Assembly: GCA_021770065.1 (NCBI GenBank)
Contig: JAETRR010000037.1
Span: forward strand, 1-46,400
DNA length: 46,400 nt
DNA from: Lachnoclostridium sp.
Lineage (GTDB): Bacteria > Bacillota > Clostridia > Lachnospirales > Lachnospiraceae
Direction: 5' to 3'
The notes under the pieces: generated by a model
The model's database searches: none
What the model was told of the DNA's origin: nothing
What the model saw: the letters and a program-made list of their open reading frames with translations, nothing else
Position numbers and translations under genes: made by a program
Shown here: one piece after another, positions 1-8,648 of the stretch
Layout: every line of letters begins with the position of its first letter
How positions within the stretch are numbered: the first letter of the stretch is position 1

Positions 1-65
1 ATGAAGGATAATACATGATTATCGATAATTAAAAACTATCTGTTGATTTTCCTATTTGAGGATAA
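1..65. repeat. Left copy of a perfect inverted repeat (at least 65 bp)
   Basis: Bases 1-65 are the exact reverse complement of 6970-7034; the pairing stops at base 66 on the inner side. The outer limit is unknown because the window starts inside the repeat. The arm contains a 12-bp palindrome, ATTATCGATAAT, at 18-29. The repeat lies just upstream of the nuclease-ATPase gene, while the other copy lies just upstream of the glycosyltransferase operon. It could be a recombination site, the end of a mobile element, or a duplicated promoter region. No recombinase gene is visible in the window. Confidence 0.93.
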
Positions 66-91
66 ATGGATTACTATCTAGGAGATGCAAA

Positions 92-3000
92 ATGATACAG
101 TTGACAGAGGAATATTGGAATAAATTTAATAAAGATGGTATACTATTTGAAAAATTATGTCATGAGCTTTTGAGGGAAGTTACTAGAGAAGATATTAAAA
201 AAACAAAGCAAACTCGTGACCATGGACATGACTTGGAAGGAAAAATGCCTATATTAAAAGATGACTATATAATTATCTGGGGGGAATGTAAATATCATTC
301 TAAAAAGTTATCACTTCAAAAAATATCGTCTACATTGGTGATGGCATATTTAAATGATGTAGAATTTTTATATTTTTTCTCTTATTCAGCAGTGACAAAA
401 GAATTTGAACGCCATATTGTTGATTTTTGTGAAAAAGCAAAGATCCATCATAAAGTATATGATGATATAAAATTAGAATGTTTGCTTTTAGATTATGTTA
501 ATAGCGACTGGTTCTCTGACTATTTTCCAGATTTTAAATTATCAAAAAGATTGATTGGAACTGGAGGACTCAAAATCACTAGCTTTTTGAAAAAAAGCAA
601 TACTGATGGACTGGATGATTCTGATAAAGAATTTACAGTAAATGAAACATTTCAATATTGCATCTATCTCAAAAATGATGATATACATAATCAGTATGAT
701 GTAAATGTTTGCCTGTCAAAAAGTAAGGCTCTCAGATACATAGAAGTAGTCTCACTGAACTCTCCTTATAAATATACCAAAAAGGTCACGGTTCCTTCTT
801 GCAGTACAACTGTTGTTATTTATAAACTGAGAATAATTAATTTCATCCCGAAATTAGTATTACCTGAAATCGTAATAGAATATGATGCAGAAACAATTGT
901 ATTAAAAAAGGAAATTATTGTAAATTGGTTGGCGGAAGTTCCTCTTTTGGGTTCGGATTACTCAAATTATTTAGTTAAACTTCAAAGAAGTTATACCAAT
1001 TTAACAAAAGGTTGTATCATACACATATATGGAAGAAGCGGATGTGGAAAAAGCCGTCTTATTAATGAAACGCTGAATTTATATGATAGAAATATGTATT
1101 GTATTATTTCTTTTGATGCGGAGCATCAAAATTTAGATACTGAGAAAATAATTACCAAAATAGTTTCTGCTTTGGAACATTTACCGGATTTTATAGACGA
1201 TGCTGAAAATATAGCGGATGATACTCAGTTTAAAGAATATCATCGGAGGATGGCTTATCATATTTTATATGATAACAATTATGATATACCTAAAAATATA
1301 CCTGAAATACTTAAATATGTAAAATATCTGTTGAATAAGCAAAAAGTTATTATTGCTTTTGATAATTTGCAAAATTGTTCAAGTGATGTAATAGAATTTT
1401 ATCAACAACTAATGTCCCATATTTTTAAACAAGATTCAAAATCTGTGCTTCTTGTATGTATAAATATGGATCAAATTTATGATGGAAGTACCATTGAAAA
1501 ATTTCATAATACTTTATTGCTTTGGGCAACTAAAAATCCAGATTATTGTGTTAATGAAGAATGTGTAGATTTTGATAAAAATATGGCACGGCTTTATTTA
1601 AAAAAAACCATTTCACCGGAAATAAGAAAAGATGAATATTTGTATGATCAAACCTTCGTGAAAATCATTAAGAATATAGGAACAAACCCTTTTATCTTGC
1701 AACAAACCCTTTTATTATTAGCGCAAAAAGAAATTGTTCTTTTATCACCTAAGGGGACATTTTATTTTAAAGATATAGAACATTTTGATGAAACATTAAA
1801 CATGTTATCTGCAGAGACAATGAGTGTCTTGAATCTTAGAGAAGATACTTTTTTAATGCATCTGTTGCCAGATGAAATAGACACATACAAGCAGGTAATA
1901 GCACTTTTACTTTTTTTTAAGACAGTACCTCATGCCCTGTTTTTTGAAATAATTGATAAGATAGAAGTAGTAAAAAAAATGCGTAAATCTGGATTTATCA
2001 GTGATCCTCAAGACAAAGATATTTCTTTCTACCACAATTATTTTTATTTATACTATAAGGAAAATATAGAATATGAAATAATCTTAAAAGAATTGTGCCC
2101 GATTATATTGAATAAACTTGATAAATTGTTATTAAAGAATAATTTTTTTGATGCATATTTTGTCTTGAGCTATCGGAATGTCAGCTTAGATAATAGTGTA
2201 ATAATTGAAGGGGTTAATTATATAATTCAAAAGGATCCGAAAGAACAGTTTTTTGACGAATACTGCAAAATTATTTTTTTACTAATTGCAGAAAATAAAA
2301 TCATTGGTGATGCTATTACAAAACTTAAACTTTTCAAATGGCTATGTTTGAAAGTAACCCGAAACAGAGGAGTACGACAAGGTAACATTTATTATGATGC
2401 GATCGTTATTGACCTATTAAATAATTATGACAGTTATACAAATGAGCCAAAGAGATTCTTTGATATTATCAAAGGTTATACTGACAATTTAAATCAACTG
2501 TATGATTCTGAAAAAACATTGGATGTTATTGGTAAGGTTGAAAAAATAATTCCATTATTCCAGATGGATGAAACTATTAAAACCAAAATTTTGTCCAAGT
2601 TGTACAATCGTAAAAGTATACCACTAAAAGACATGGGCGATCGTGATTCTGCTATATTTTACATACAGAAAGCGTTGGATTTGTCTTTGAAAATCAGCGA
2701 TTTTGCATTATGTATTGATAATTACCATGACTATGGCTATTTATTTTATACAGACCGTCAGCATAAAGAGTTACTGGCAAAATATTGGAATAAAGCTTTT
2801 GAGATTTACCAGAATTACTTACAAGGCTCAGCGAATGAAAAGATTATAGTTTCTTCTTATGCAAATGCCGTTATTAGTGATCTTATCTGTTTTTCATTTA
2901 AGAACGCCCGAAAAAAAATAAAAATATTAGAGGAGCATATTAATAAAACACATATGCCATTCTACGAAAATAAAATACGATTAGTAAGAAGTTTGTACTA

Positions 3001-3454
3001 TTTAATGGCAGAAGAAACCAGTGAAAAAAGTCAAAAAATCATTTTACAAAGTTTAAAGGAGGCACAGGATTATTGTGTGATTCAAAATTATAGCAGAGAT
3101 TATTATAAGTGTTTTTATTTGGAAGCGGTCAATGCACACAAAAATTTCAATTATATAGAGGCATTAGATAATTATTGTATTGCTCTACAATGCATAGTGG
3201 AAAATCTTAAAGAAAACGGTATTCCCTCTAAATTTTATCCCCAAATACTTGATATCATAATACAATTGAGGATTTTAAAGGGAAAGAAAGAATGCAAAAA
3301 TATCATAAAGTATATTACAGATTCATTTGTAAAGGAAGAGTCAAAAAAATATCTCCAAATGCCAGAAGAAGAGTTCCTTGCCTTTTACGATTCATATACT
3401 CCGAACACGCCTATTATCGATCAAAGAGGGAAATTAGGGTATCCGTCTATTTGA
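92..3454 (+). CDS. Avs/STAND-like defence protein: Mrr-type nuclease, P-loop ATPase, helical repeats
   Basis: This 1120-residue protein appears to have three parts. The N-terminus (about 1-130) looks like a PD-(D/E)XK nuclease, with D43-H-G-H-D47 followed by E65-C-K67. A P-loop GRSGCGKS lies at about 314-321, with a Walker B-like strand ending near D424. The C-terminal half (about 600-1120) is helical and resembles TPR-type repeats. This order matches antiviral STAND (Avs) proteins, in which the repeat region senses a phage protein, the ATPase oligomerises and the nuclease cuts DNA; that function is inferred. I chose ATG 92 because AGGAG at 80-84 sits at good spacing; a TTG at 56 inside the inverted repeat is less likely. 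The gene is very AT-rich compared with sequence beyond 7.1 kb, which fits transfer. It could be another nuclease-NTPase defence family. Confidence 0.75.
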   Translation: MIQLTEEYWNKFNKDGILFEKLCHELLREVTREDIKKTKQTRDHGHDLEGKMPILKDDYIIIWGECKYHSKKLSLQKISSTLVMAYLNDVEFLYFFSYSAVTKEFERHIVDFCEKAKIHHKVYDDIKLECLLLDYVNSDWFSDYFPDFKLSKRLIGTGGLKITSFLKKSNTDGLDDSDKEFTVNETFQYCIYLKNDDIHNQYDVNVCLSKSKALRYIEVVSLNSPYKYTKKVTVPSCSTTVVIYKLRIINFIPKLVLPEIVIEYDAETIVLKKEIIVNWLAEVPLLGSDYSNYLVKLQRSYTNLTKGCIIHIYGRSGCGKSRLINETLNLYDRNMYCIISFDAEHQNLDTEKIITKIVSALEHLPDFIDDAENIADDTQFKEYHRRMAYHILYDNNYDIPKNIPEILKYVKYLLNKQKVIIAFDNLQNCSSDVIEFYQQLMSHIFKQDSKSVLLVCINMDQIYDGSTIEKFHNTLLLWATKNPDYCVNEECVDFDKNMARLYLKKTISPEIRKDEYLYDQTFVKIIKNIGTNPFILQQTLLLLAQKEIVLLSPKGTFYFKDIEHFDETLNMLSAETMSVLNLREDTFLMHLLPDEIDTYKQVIALLLFFKTVPHALFFEIIDKIEVVKKMRKSGFISDPQDKDISFYHNYFYLYYKENIEYEIILKELCPIILNKLDKLLLKNNFFDAYFVLSYRNVSLDNSVIIEGVNYIIQKDPKEQFFDEYCKIIFLLIAENKIIGDAITKLKLFKWLCLKVTRNRGVRQGNIYYDAIVIDLLNNYDSYTNEPKRFFDIIKGYTDNLNQLYDSEKTLDVIGKVEKIIPLFQMDETIKTKILSKLYNRKSIPLKDMGDRDSAIFYIQKALDLSLKISDFALCIDNYHDYGYLFYTDRQHKELLAKYWNKAFEIYQNYLQGSANEKIIVSSYANAVISDLICFSFKNARKKIKILEEHINKTHMPFYENKIRLVRSLYYLMAEETSEKSQKIILQSLKEAQDYCVIQNYSRDYYKCFYLEAVNAHKNFNYIEALDNYCIALQCIVENLKENGIPSKFYPQILDIIIQLRILKGKKECKNIIKYITDSFVKEESKKYLQMPEEEFLAFYDSYTPNTPIIDQRGKLGYPSI

Positions 3455-3582
3455 TTTTACAGCAGAAAAGTATTGTCTAAAACGACCAACATTTGAATAC
3501 ATATATTCTGTGTTGTTGTCACACAACGATATTACTATATTTCCTTTGTCCGCTCTCCTGCAGACTGGAAATGCATTTTCCA

Positions 3583-4488
3583 TCAATTGACCGTAAGTGA
3601 GCATGTCAGTATACTGGTTAAGTGGATGATTGCGCCCAATAGGTTATTATTTCCAGCTTTACTACAACAGGTAATTTGAGCTGCAACAGCAGGAAAATTT
3701 TTAAAATATATTTCGGCTTGCTTTTTATATGCACGAGACAAAGTATTCATGAAATCTTTGTTTGCTGATATTGCGCCACCTATACAGATAACATCAGGAT
3801 TATATATAGATGTAACTGTCAACAAAAGTACTGTTAGATCAGTGATCCATTCATCTACCACAATTTGGGCTATATGGTCTGACTTTTTATAAAGAAGAAA
3901 AATCTCATGGGAAGAGATATATCTGCCAGTTATGGCGAAATATTTTCGCTCTAAAGTTTTAACTTTGCACCTATCACCAATATTAAATATTTTACTTTCT
4001 TTCAAATCATAATTTGGAATCAAGTGAAATTCTCCGGCCGCATTATCTTTTCCAGATAAAACTTTCCCATTATAGCAAAGGCAACCACCAATACCAGTCC
4101 CAATGACCAGACAAATACAATATTTATATATCTTTGCATAACCAAATTTGCATTCATATAGACCGGCAGCTTTTCCGTCATTTATTACAGAAACAGGAAT
4201 ATGATATTTCTCAACAAAAATTCGGCAGATATTTTTTTGATATAATTCTTTTAGTACAGAAGAAGATTTACTCTGCACGATTCCGGAATCATCAACTATT
4301 CCAGGTACACTTATTCCTATACCGTCAAATGCTACATCAGTTGATATTTGCCCAAACAAATGATCCCATAATGATATGTCTTCACTATGTCGGGAAGGAA
4401 CTTTCCAGTTTTTTTCTATCTCATATTTCGCATTTATTATTGCGTATTTAATAAACGTGCCACCAATATCTATTGCGAGATACTTCAC
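3583..4488 (-). CDS. ROK-family sugar kinase-like protein
   Basis: This 301-residue protein has the actin/hexokinase fold of the ROK family. It starts with a phosphate-binding DIGGT motif (about residues 7-11), has an INDGKAAG segment with the likely catalytic Asp near residue 105, and a GTGIGG loop near 135. The usual ROK zinc signature (GH followed by CxCGxxGC) is missing; only GEFHL remains with no Cys cluster, so it is a non-canonical kinase. It is the last gene of a three-gene minus-strand operon, 16 bp after a glycosyltransferase, with GGAGG before its ATG. The context suggests it phosphorylates a sugar used by the two glycosyltransferases, but the substrate cannot be read from the sequence. 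It converges on the nuclease-ATPase gene; 3455-3582 between them holds nothing I recognise. Confidence 0.8.
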   Translation of the reverse strand: MKYLAIDIGGTFIKYAIINAKYEIEKNWKVPSRHSEDISLWDHLFGQISTDVAFDGIGISVPGIVDDSGIVQSKSSSVLKELYQKNICRIFVEKYHIPVSVINDGKAAGLYECKFGYAKIYKYCICLVIGTGIGGCLCYNGKVLSGKDNAAGEFHLIPNYDLKESKIFNIGDRCKVKTLERKYFAITGRYISSHEIFLLYKKSDHIAQIVVDEWITDLTVLLLTVTSIYNPDVICIGGAISANKDFMNTLSRAYKKQAEIYFKNFPAVAAQITCCSKAGNNNLLGAIIHLTSILTCSLTVN

Positions 4489-4504
4489 ATCAAAGCCTCC
4501 ATTT

Positions 4505-5605
4505 TCATTTGTTTGTCAGATTTGCAAATAATTCTATATTTCCATGCCTGTCGATAACTATGTCCTTTGGTTCATCACGCAGCAGCTTCCATAAAGAATT
4601 ATTCTGTAAGGAAGTATAGTTATCCACAAAGTATATTAGAGGTGATTTTAAATGAAAGATATAAGAAGGTATATTTTCATATAACTCCAAATTTTTTAAG
4701 TCACGACTGGTCTGCTCGAAAGTATAATAATCCAAAATGGTTATTTCCAGCAAATCGCTAATTAGGTTGTAATGCCACTCTTTATTATATATGGATGACA
4801 AATCCACAAACACATATTCTTGATTCAATGAGTTCCTACTTTTAAAATAAATGCTGCTTTGTTCATAATACACCTGCATATCCATTTTAAAACGCATACT
4901 ATTCCTCTGAAAAAATTTCCCACGTATATCTTTTCGATAGTGGGAAAAATCGCGTTTTGTAGAACTTCCTTTATGATAGACTTCGGCTTTCCCACATCCC
5001 CAAACAGAATATCCATTTTCCCAAAAGCGTAAACATAAGTCCATATCGGAATAGGAGAAACCCAGTTCTTGTGACAATCCCCCTATTTTTTCATATTTTT
5101 TTCGATCAATGATACAACTTGCTGTACAAATGGATTGAAATGGCCTGTTTTCAATAACTAATGGGTGACTGCTAGGGCGATTTTTAAATGGATGCGGCCA
5201 ATTATAGCCATTGAATCCCATGCCAAAATCCCGTACCCGGTTATTGTCCGTGAACAAAAGCTTTGAGCCTACAATGGCAGCTTCTGTTTCATGGTAACAA
5301 GAAGTTAACTGATTAAACCAATCATTAGTATAATATGTATCTGCGTCACTTAAGATAATATTTTCACTTTCTGCCAATGAAATGCCTAAATTGACAGCTT
5401 TGGGATACAGAAGATCTTGATTATACTTATATACTCTTACATTTGAGAAAGGAAATGAAATGTCTATTTCTTTCGGGTTGCTATTATTAGCTATAATAAT
5501 AATTTCCGTTTCTGCTGGAATTGTTTTAATTAAGCTTGAAATACAATTTGTAAGCAACAAATAGTTGCTGTGATAAGGTATAACGATAGAATATTTTTCT
5601 TTCAT
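4505..5605 (-). CDS. GT2-family glycosyltransferase
   Basis: This 366-residue protein has a GT-A fold typical of family 2 glycosyltransferases. The N-terminal strand YSIVIPYHSN opens the nucleotide-sugar-binding domain. LSDADTYY (about residues 89-96) is the DxD-type metal-binding motif, and GFSYSDMDLCLRFW (about 180-195) matches the acceptor/catalytic region of rhamnosyltransferase-like members. The last 130 residues are not recognised. No membrane segment is visible, so it is probably cytoplasmic or peripheral. Its ATG overlaps the stop of the preceding glycosyltransferase by ATGA, indicating translational coupling. With the ROK protein and the second transferase it likely builds a glycan or decorates a surface polymer or protein. 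Donor and acceptor are unknown. Confidence 0.82.
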   Translation of the reverse strand: MKEKYSIVIPYHSNYLLLTNCISSLIKTIPAETEIIIIANNSNPKEIDISFPFSNVRVYKYNQDLLYPKAVNLGISLAESENIILSDADTYYTNDWFNQLTSCYHETEAAIVGSKLLFTDNNRVRDFGMGFNGYNWPHPFKNRPSSHPLVIENRPFQSICTASCIIDRKKYEKIGGLSQELGFSYSDMDLCLRFWENGYSVWGCGKAEVYHKGSSTKRDFSHYRKDIRGKFFQRNSMRFKMDMQVYYEQSSIYFKSRNSLNQEYVFVDLSSIYNKEWHYNLISDLLEITILDYYTFEQTSRDLKNLELYENIPSYIFHLKSPLIYFVDNYTSLQNNSLWKLLRDEPKDIVIDRHGNIELFANLTNK

Positions 5606-6909
5606 AACTGGACATCCTCGTAATATTTAAAAGCAGGGCTAACATAAATTAATTTTTGCTCATCCATAATTTTAAACTCAAAATCATCTAAACTTTTACA
5701 AACATAATATATACTTGCAAACGGAGAGGAGGAATTGAAAGCCTTTATACATTCAGGACTCCATTGCACTCTGTAGGAGATAGGAGCATTTTTAATATAA
5801 ACATCTTTAGATATCCGTAAGAATTCCTGTATTATTCTAGCAGTGAGCGGATAAGGATATAAAAAAATATTATATGATAAATATGCTTTTTCAAAATATT
5901 TATTGTTAAAGGGAAGTGCTAACCCTAAAAGCTTTAAATGTTCCTGAGTTCCTTCTGAATTTAAGTAAAAAATGTCTCCGTCTTTATTTTTGTGTGAAAC
6001 CGTATTGCAATAAATGCACTTATGTATGGGTGCGATGTCCATGGTATCGATATCTATTTCCCTCATAGTTTTATAAAAGTATTCAAAATTCTGAAACAGT
6101 TTTTGGGATTTCTCATATGTGATTTTAATCTCAAAAATACTCGTTTTATACTTATTAAGCATATAATACATATTCTGCCGGTTTGTAATATGGTTTTTCT
6201 TCTTGTTTTTCTTATGTGGTAGGTGAAAGGCGATTAATTTATTATCATAAAGGAGCCGACCGTATTGAGCCAAACGATAGCCTAGATCTACATCTTCAGC
6301 CCCCCAATTGGAGAAACCTTCATCAAACTGCCCTGCCTTATAAAAGACGCTTTTTTTCACCATGCAGTAAGAAGTGTAAAAATAATTCCAGCTAAATTCT
6401 CCACTTAAAAGCTCTTTCTCTTTTTTTTGGCGAGAATCTTGTAATAAGGGATAATTTTTTAAATCTCTCCATTTCTCTGAATCAAATAACATGTTGAGAT
6501 AATCAATTCCTAATATATTATTAATTGTAAAGAGGCTGCCAGAATGTCCATATGTATTGCCATAGACAGCACAATAAGTTTGATCTTTAAGATGTTTCCG
6601 CATCGAATCAAACAGATTCTCTGGGAAATATATATCTCCGTCAACAAAAACCAATATAGGATTTTGAGAGTACATAGCACCCATATTGCGATTATAAGAG
6701 CGATTTCCTCTTACTTCATATGTGTTAAGAACTTTAATATTAGCAAAATGTGATATTTTTTCCATTAAATGAAAATACTTTGAATCTAAACTATCATTGA
6801 TGACTATAATTTCATCATTTTCTTTTAATTGTGCAATTATAGAATTGATACTCTGTTCAAAATATTCGTTGTCATGAAATATTACAATTATACTAATCGA
6901 TATATCCAT
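5602..6909 (-). CDS. GT2-family glycosyltransferase with galactosyltransferase-like C-domain
   Basis: This protein of about 435 residues starts with ISIIVIFHDNEYFEQSI, a GT2 nucleotide-binding strand. It has VFVDGDIYFP (DxD motif, about residue 90) and FDEGFSNWGAEDVDLGYRL (about 195-213), the region shared with Glyco_transf_7C/chondroitin-synthase-like enzymes. The remaining C-terminal 200 residues are unassigned. I prefer ATG at 6909 because AGGAG precedes it at about 7 nt; an upstream in-frame ATG at 6936 has no such site. It is the first gene of the glycosyltransferase-ROK operon, and the right copy of the 65-bp inverted repeat lies about 60 bp upstream. No transporter or polymerase gene accompanies it, so this is not a complete capsule locus. 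Confidence 0.8.
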   Translation of the reverse strand: MDISISIIVIFHDNEYFEQSINSIIAQLKENDEIIVINDSLDSKYFHLMEKISHFANIKVLNTYEVRGNRSYNRNMGAMYSQNPILVFVDGDIYFPENLFDSMRKHLKDQTYCAVYGNTYGHSGSLFTINNILGIDYLNMLFDSEKWRDLKNYPLLQDSRQKKEKELLSGEFSWNYFYTSYCMVKKSVFYKAGQFDEGFSNWGAEDVDLGYRLAQYGRLLYDNKLIAFHLPHKKNKKKNHITNRQNMYYMLNKYKTSIFEIKITYEKSQKLFQNFEYFYKTMREIDIDTMDIAPIHKCIYCNTVSHKNKDGDIFYLNSEGTQEHLKLLGLALPFNNKYFEKAYLSYNIFLYPYPLTARIIQEFLRISKDVYIKNAPISYRVQWSPECIKAFNSSSPFASIYYVCKSLDDFEFKIMDEQKLIYVSPAFKYYEDVQL

Positions 6910-6969
6910 ATTGCTGTCTCCTTGTACATGGTACATTTATTTTGCAATTCATAAATAAATTCTTATCAA

Positions 6970-7034
6970 TTATCCTCAAATAGGAAAATCAACAGATAGT
7001 TTTTAATTATCGATAATCATGTATTATCCTTCAT
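6970..7034. repeat. Right copy of the perfect inverted repeat
   Basis: This is the reverse complement of 1-65 with no mismatch. It sits between the start of the glycosyltransferase operon (6909) and the GC-richer chromosome, so base composition changes close to it. Read toward the operon it has the same orientation as the left copy read toward the nuclease-ATPase gene. No obvious well-spaced -35/-10 pair can be assigned inside it. Confidence 0.93.
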
Positions 7035-7165
7035 TTCTACTGGACATACCGCCTCCTATCAGACTAAAATAAATAATAAACACAAGAAAAGATTACACAG
7101 CATAAAAATATTCCACCTCCAGCTGCATGCAATGCAGACTTCCCCTTTTAAAAGAGGCATCCAAA

Positions 7166-8023
7166 ATGAAAAAATCAAGCAAAGCAGCCATCGTAGCCTG
7201 CTCCAACGCTCAGCCGCAGGCAAACCGCGAAAAACTAAACAAGCTGAAAGCCGTCCTGTCAGACATCGGCCTGAACCCTGTATTCGGGGATTGCATCTAT
7301 GAAAAGGAATCCGTCTTCGCCGGTACAGGAAAAGAACGGGCCGAAAGCCTGATGCGCTTTTACAGAGACCCGGAGATCGAGGCGGTTTTTGATATATCCG
7401 GAGGAGATATTGCTAATGAAATCCTGCCCTATCTGGATTACAGTGTGATTGCCAGAAGCAACGCGGTCTTCTGGGGTTACAGTGATTTGACAACCGTAAT
7501 AAACGCAATTTATGCAATGACCGGAAAGCAATCCGTACTTTTTCAAGTACGAAACCTTATCTCCCGGGATGCACAGAAGCAGAAAGCCGATTTTACCGCA
7601 AGTGTTTTTGAGGAAAAACCGGATTTGTTTTCCTTCCGCTACGAAATGATACAAAAGGATTCCATGCAGGGCGTAGTAGCAGGCGGAAATATCCGCTGCC
7701 TTCTGAAGCTGGCAGGCACCCGGTACTGGCCGGATATGAACGGAAAAATACTGCTTTTGGAGAGCCTTGGAGGCCTTGTCCCTCAGATGACGGCTTATCT
7801 GAATCAGTTAAAACAAATAGGCGTATTTGAGCAGGTAAACGGAATCCTTCTGGGTACCTTTACAAAAATGGAGGAGGAGAAGGCTGTTCCTTCTATGACA
7901 GAGCTGGTTAGACGCTGTGCCGGAGAGCGTCTGCCCATTGCCAGGACAGAGGAAATCGGCCACGGCATCAATGCAAAAGCAATTGTAATCGGCCGGGAGA
8001 TGAATTTCACAAAATTTTCATAA
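7166..8023 (+). CDS. S66-family LD-carboxypeptidase / MccF-like serine peptidase
   Basis: This 285-residue protein matches the S66 peptidase family, which trims the tetrapeptide stem of murein (LdcA) or cleaves microcin C-type compounds (MccF). The catalytic triad seems present: Ser106 in GYSDLT, Glu199 in LLESLGG and His266 in IGHG. There is no signal peptide, so it acts in the cytoplasm. ATG 7166 is preferred because GAGG lies 7 nt upstream; an in-frame ATG at 7127 has a poorer site. The length is slightly short for the family (about 300-350). It is the first gene after the AT-rich island. LdcA-type and MccF-type roles cannot be separated here. Confidence 0.85.
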   Translation: MKKSSKAAIVACSNAQPQANREKLNKLKAVLSDIGLNPVFGDCIYEKESVFAGTGKERAESLMRFYRDPEIEAVFDISGGDIANEILPYLDYSVIARSNAVFWGYSDLTTVINAIYAMTGKQSVLFQVRNLISRDAQKQKADFTASVFEEKPDLFSFRYEMIQKDSMQGVVAGGNIRCLLKLAGTRYWPDMNGKILLLESLGGLVPQMTAYLNQLKQIGVFEQVNGILLGTFTKMEEEKAVPSMTELVRRCAGERLPIARTEEIGHGINAKAIVIGREMNFTKFS

Positions 8024-8031
8024 TTCTGATA

Positions 8032-8100
8032 TTGACAATCTAATATATGGGTATTAATATATAGCGTAATATATATCTAATATATACCACGCTATATATT
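8032..8100 (+). promoter_or_regulatory. Promoter overlapping a 12-bp inverted repeat, likely MarR operator
   Basis: TTGACA at 8032-8037 and TAATAT at 8055-8060 are separated by exactly 17 bp, a near-consensus sigma-A promoter. The arm AATATATAGCGT (8056-8067) overlaps the -10 box and is repeated inverted as ACGCTATATATT (8089-8100). A dimeric regulator bound there would block RNA polymerase. The adjacent marR-type gene, 78 bp downstream, is the natural candidate; autoregulation is inferred. The promoter would drive the marR-ABC-ABC unit. Confidence 0.7.
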
Positions 8101-8177
8101 TTTGCTTCCGGTAGATAAACTGCAATATCGAAGGAACTTCCGAGAGAATACTTTCACAAAAAGGAGGTGACTGCCCT

Positions 8178-8612
8178 GTGCAAAGAGAGCTGAATATCAT
8201 CAACAAACAGCTCAAAATGATTCACAAAACCTTTGAAGAGAGAAGAAATAAACACCTGCTGAAATATAACCTCACCTCATCCCAGCAGGAGATCCTCTTT
8301 TACCTGGGCTTCCATGAGGGGGAGCCGATTCATCAGCGTGAGATTGAAAAATGGTTCCATTTAAAGAATCCGACCGTCACAGGTATTTTAAACCGTCTGG
8401 AGGAAAAGGGATTCATCATGCGGAAAAGAGGAGAAGCCGACAAGCGCTTCCGCATAATAGAGCTGACGGATAAAAGCCGCTGTCTGATGCAGGAAATGCG
8501 TGAAGAAATGCAGCAGATGGATGACAGGATCTACAGCTGTATGACAAAGGAGGAGCGAAGCCAGCTCTGCGGCCTCCTGGAGCGGATACTGGACAGCCTT
8601 TCAGAATTGTGA
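8178..8612 (+). CDS. MarR-family transcriptional regulator
   Basis: This 144-residue protein is a standard MarR winged-helix dimer. The helix-turn-helix and wing span about residues 30-100, including REIEKWFHLKNPTVTGILNRLEEKG and the wing RKRGEADKRFRIIELT, whose D-x-R pattern is the family signature. Translation starts at GTG 8178 behind a strong AAGGAGGTGA. It lies 36 bp before two ABC exporter genes, an arrangement typical of a repressor controlling a drug or peptide exporter that responds to the exported compound. It probably binds the inverted repeat at 8056-8100. The ligand is unknown. Confidence 0.9.
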   Translation: MQRELNIINKQLKMIHKTFEERRNKHLLKYNLTSSQQEILFYLGFHEGEPIHQREIEKWFHLKNPTVTGILNRLEEKGFIMRKRGEADKRFRIIELTDKSRCLMQEMREEMQQMDDRIYSCMTKEERSQLCGLLERILDSLSEL

Positions 8613-8648
8613 AAACTTAAAAATATGGAACTAAAATAGGAGGACAAT

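Noticed and set aside
3292..3480. 62-codon plus-strand frame
   Set aside because: It overlaps the 3' end of the nuclease-ATPase gene in another frame and has no RBS.
7059..7103. 14-codon minus-strand hydrophobic frame with a strong SD
   Set aside because: It is too short and without any support; the GGAGGTGG match may be chance next to the island edge.
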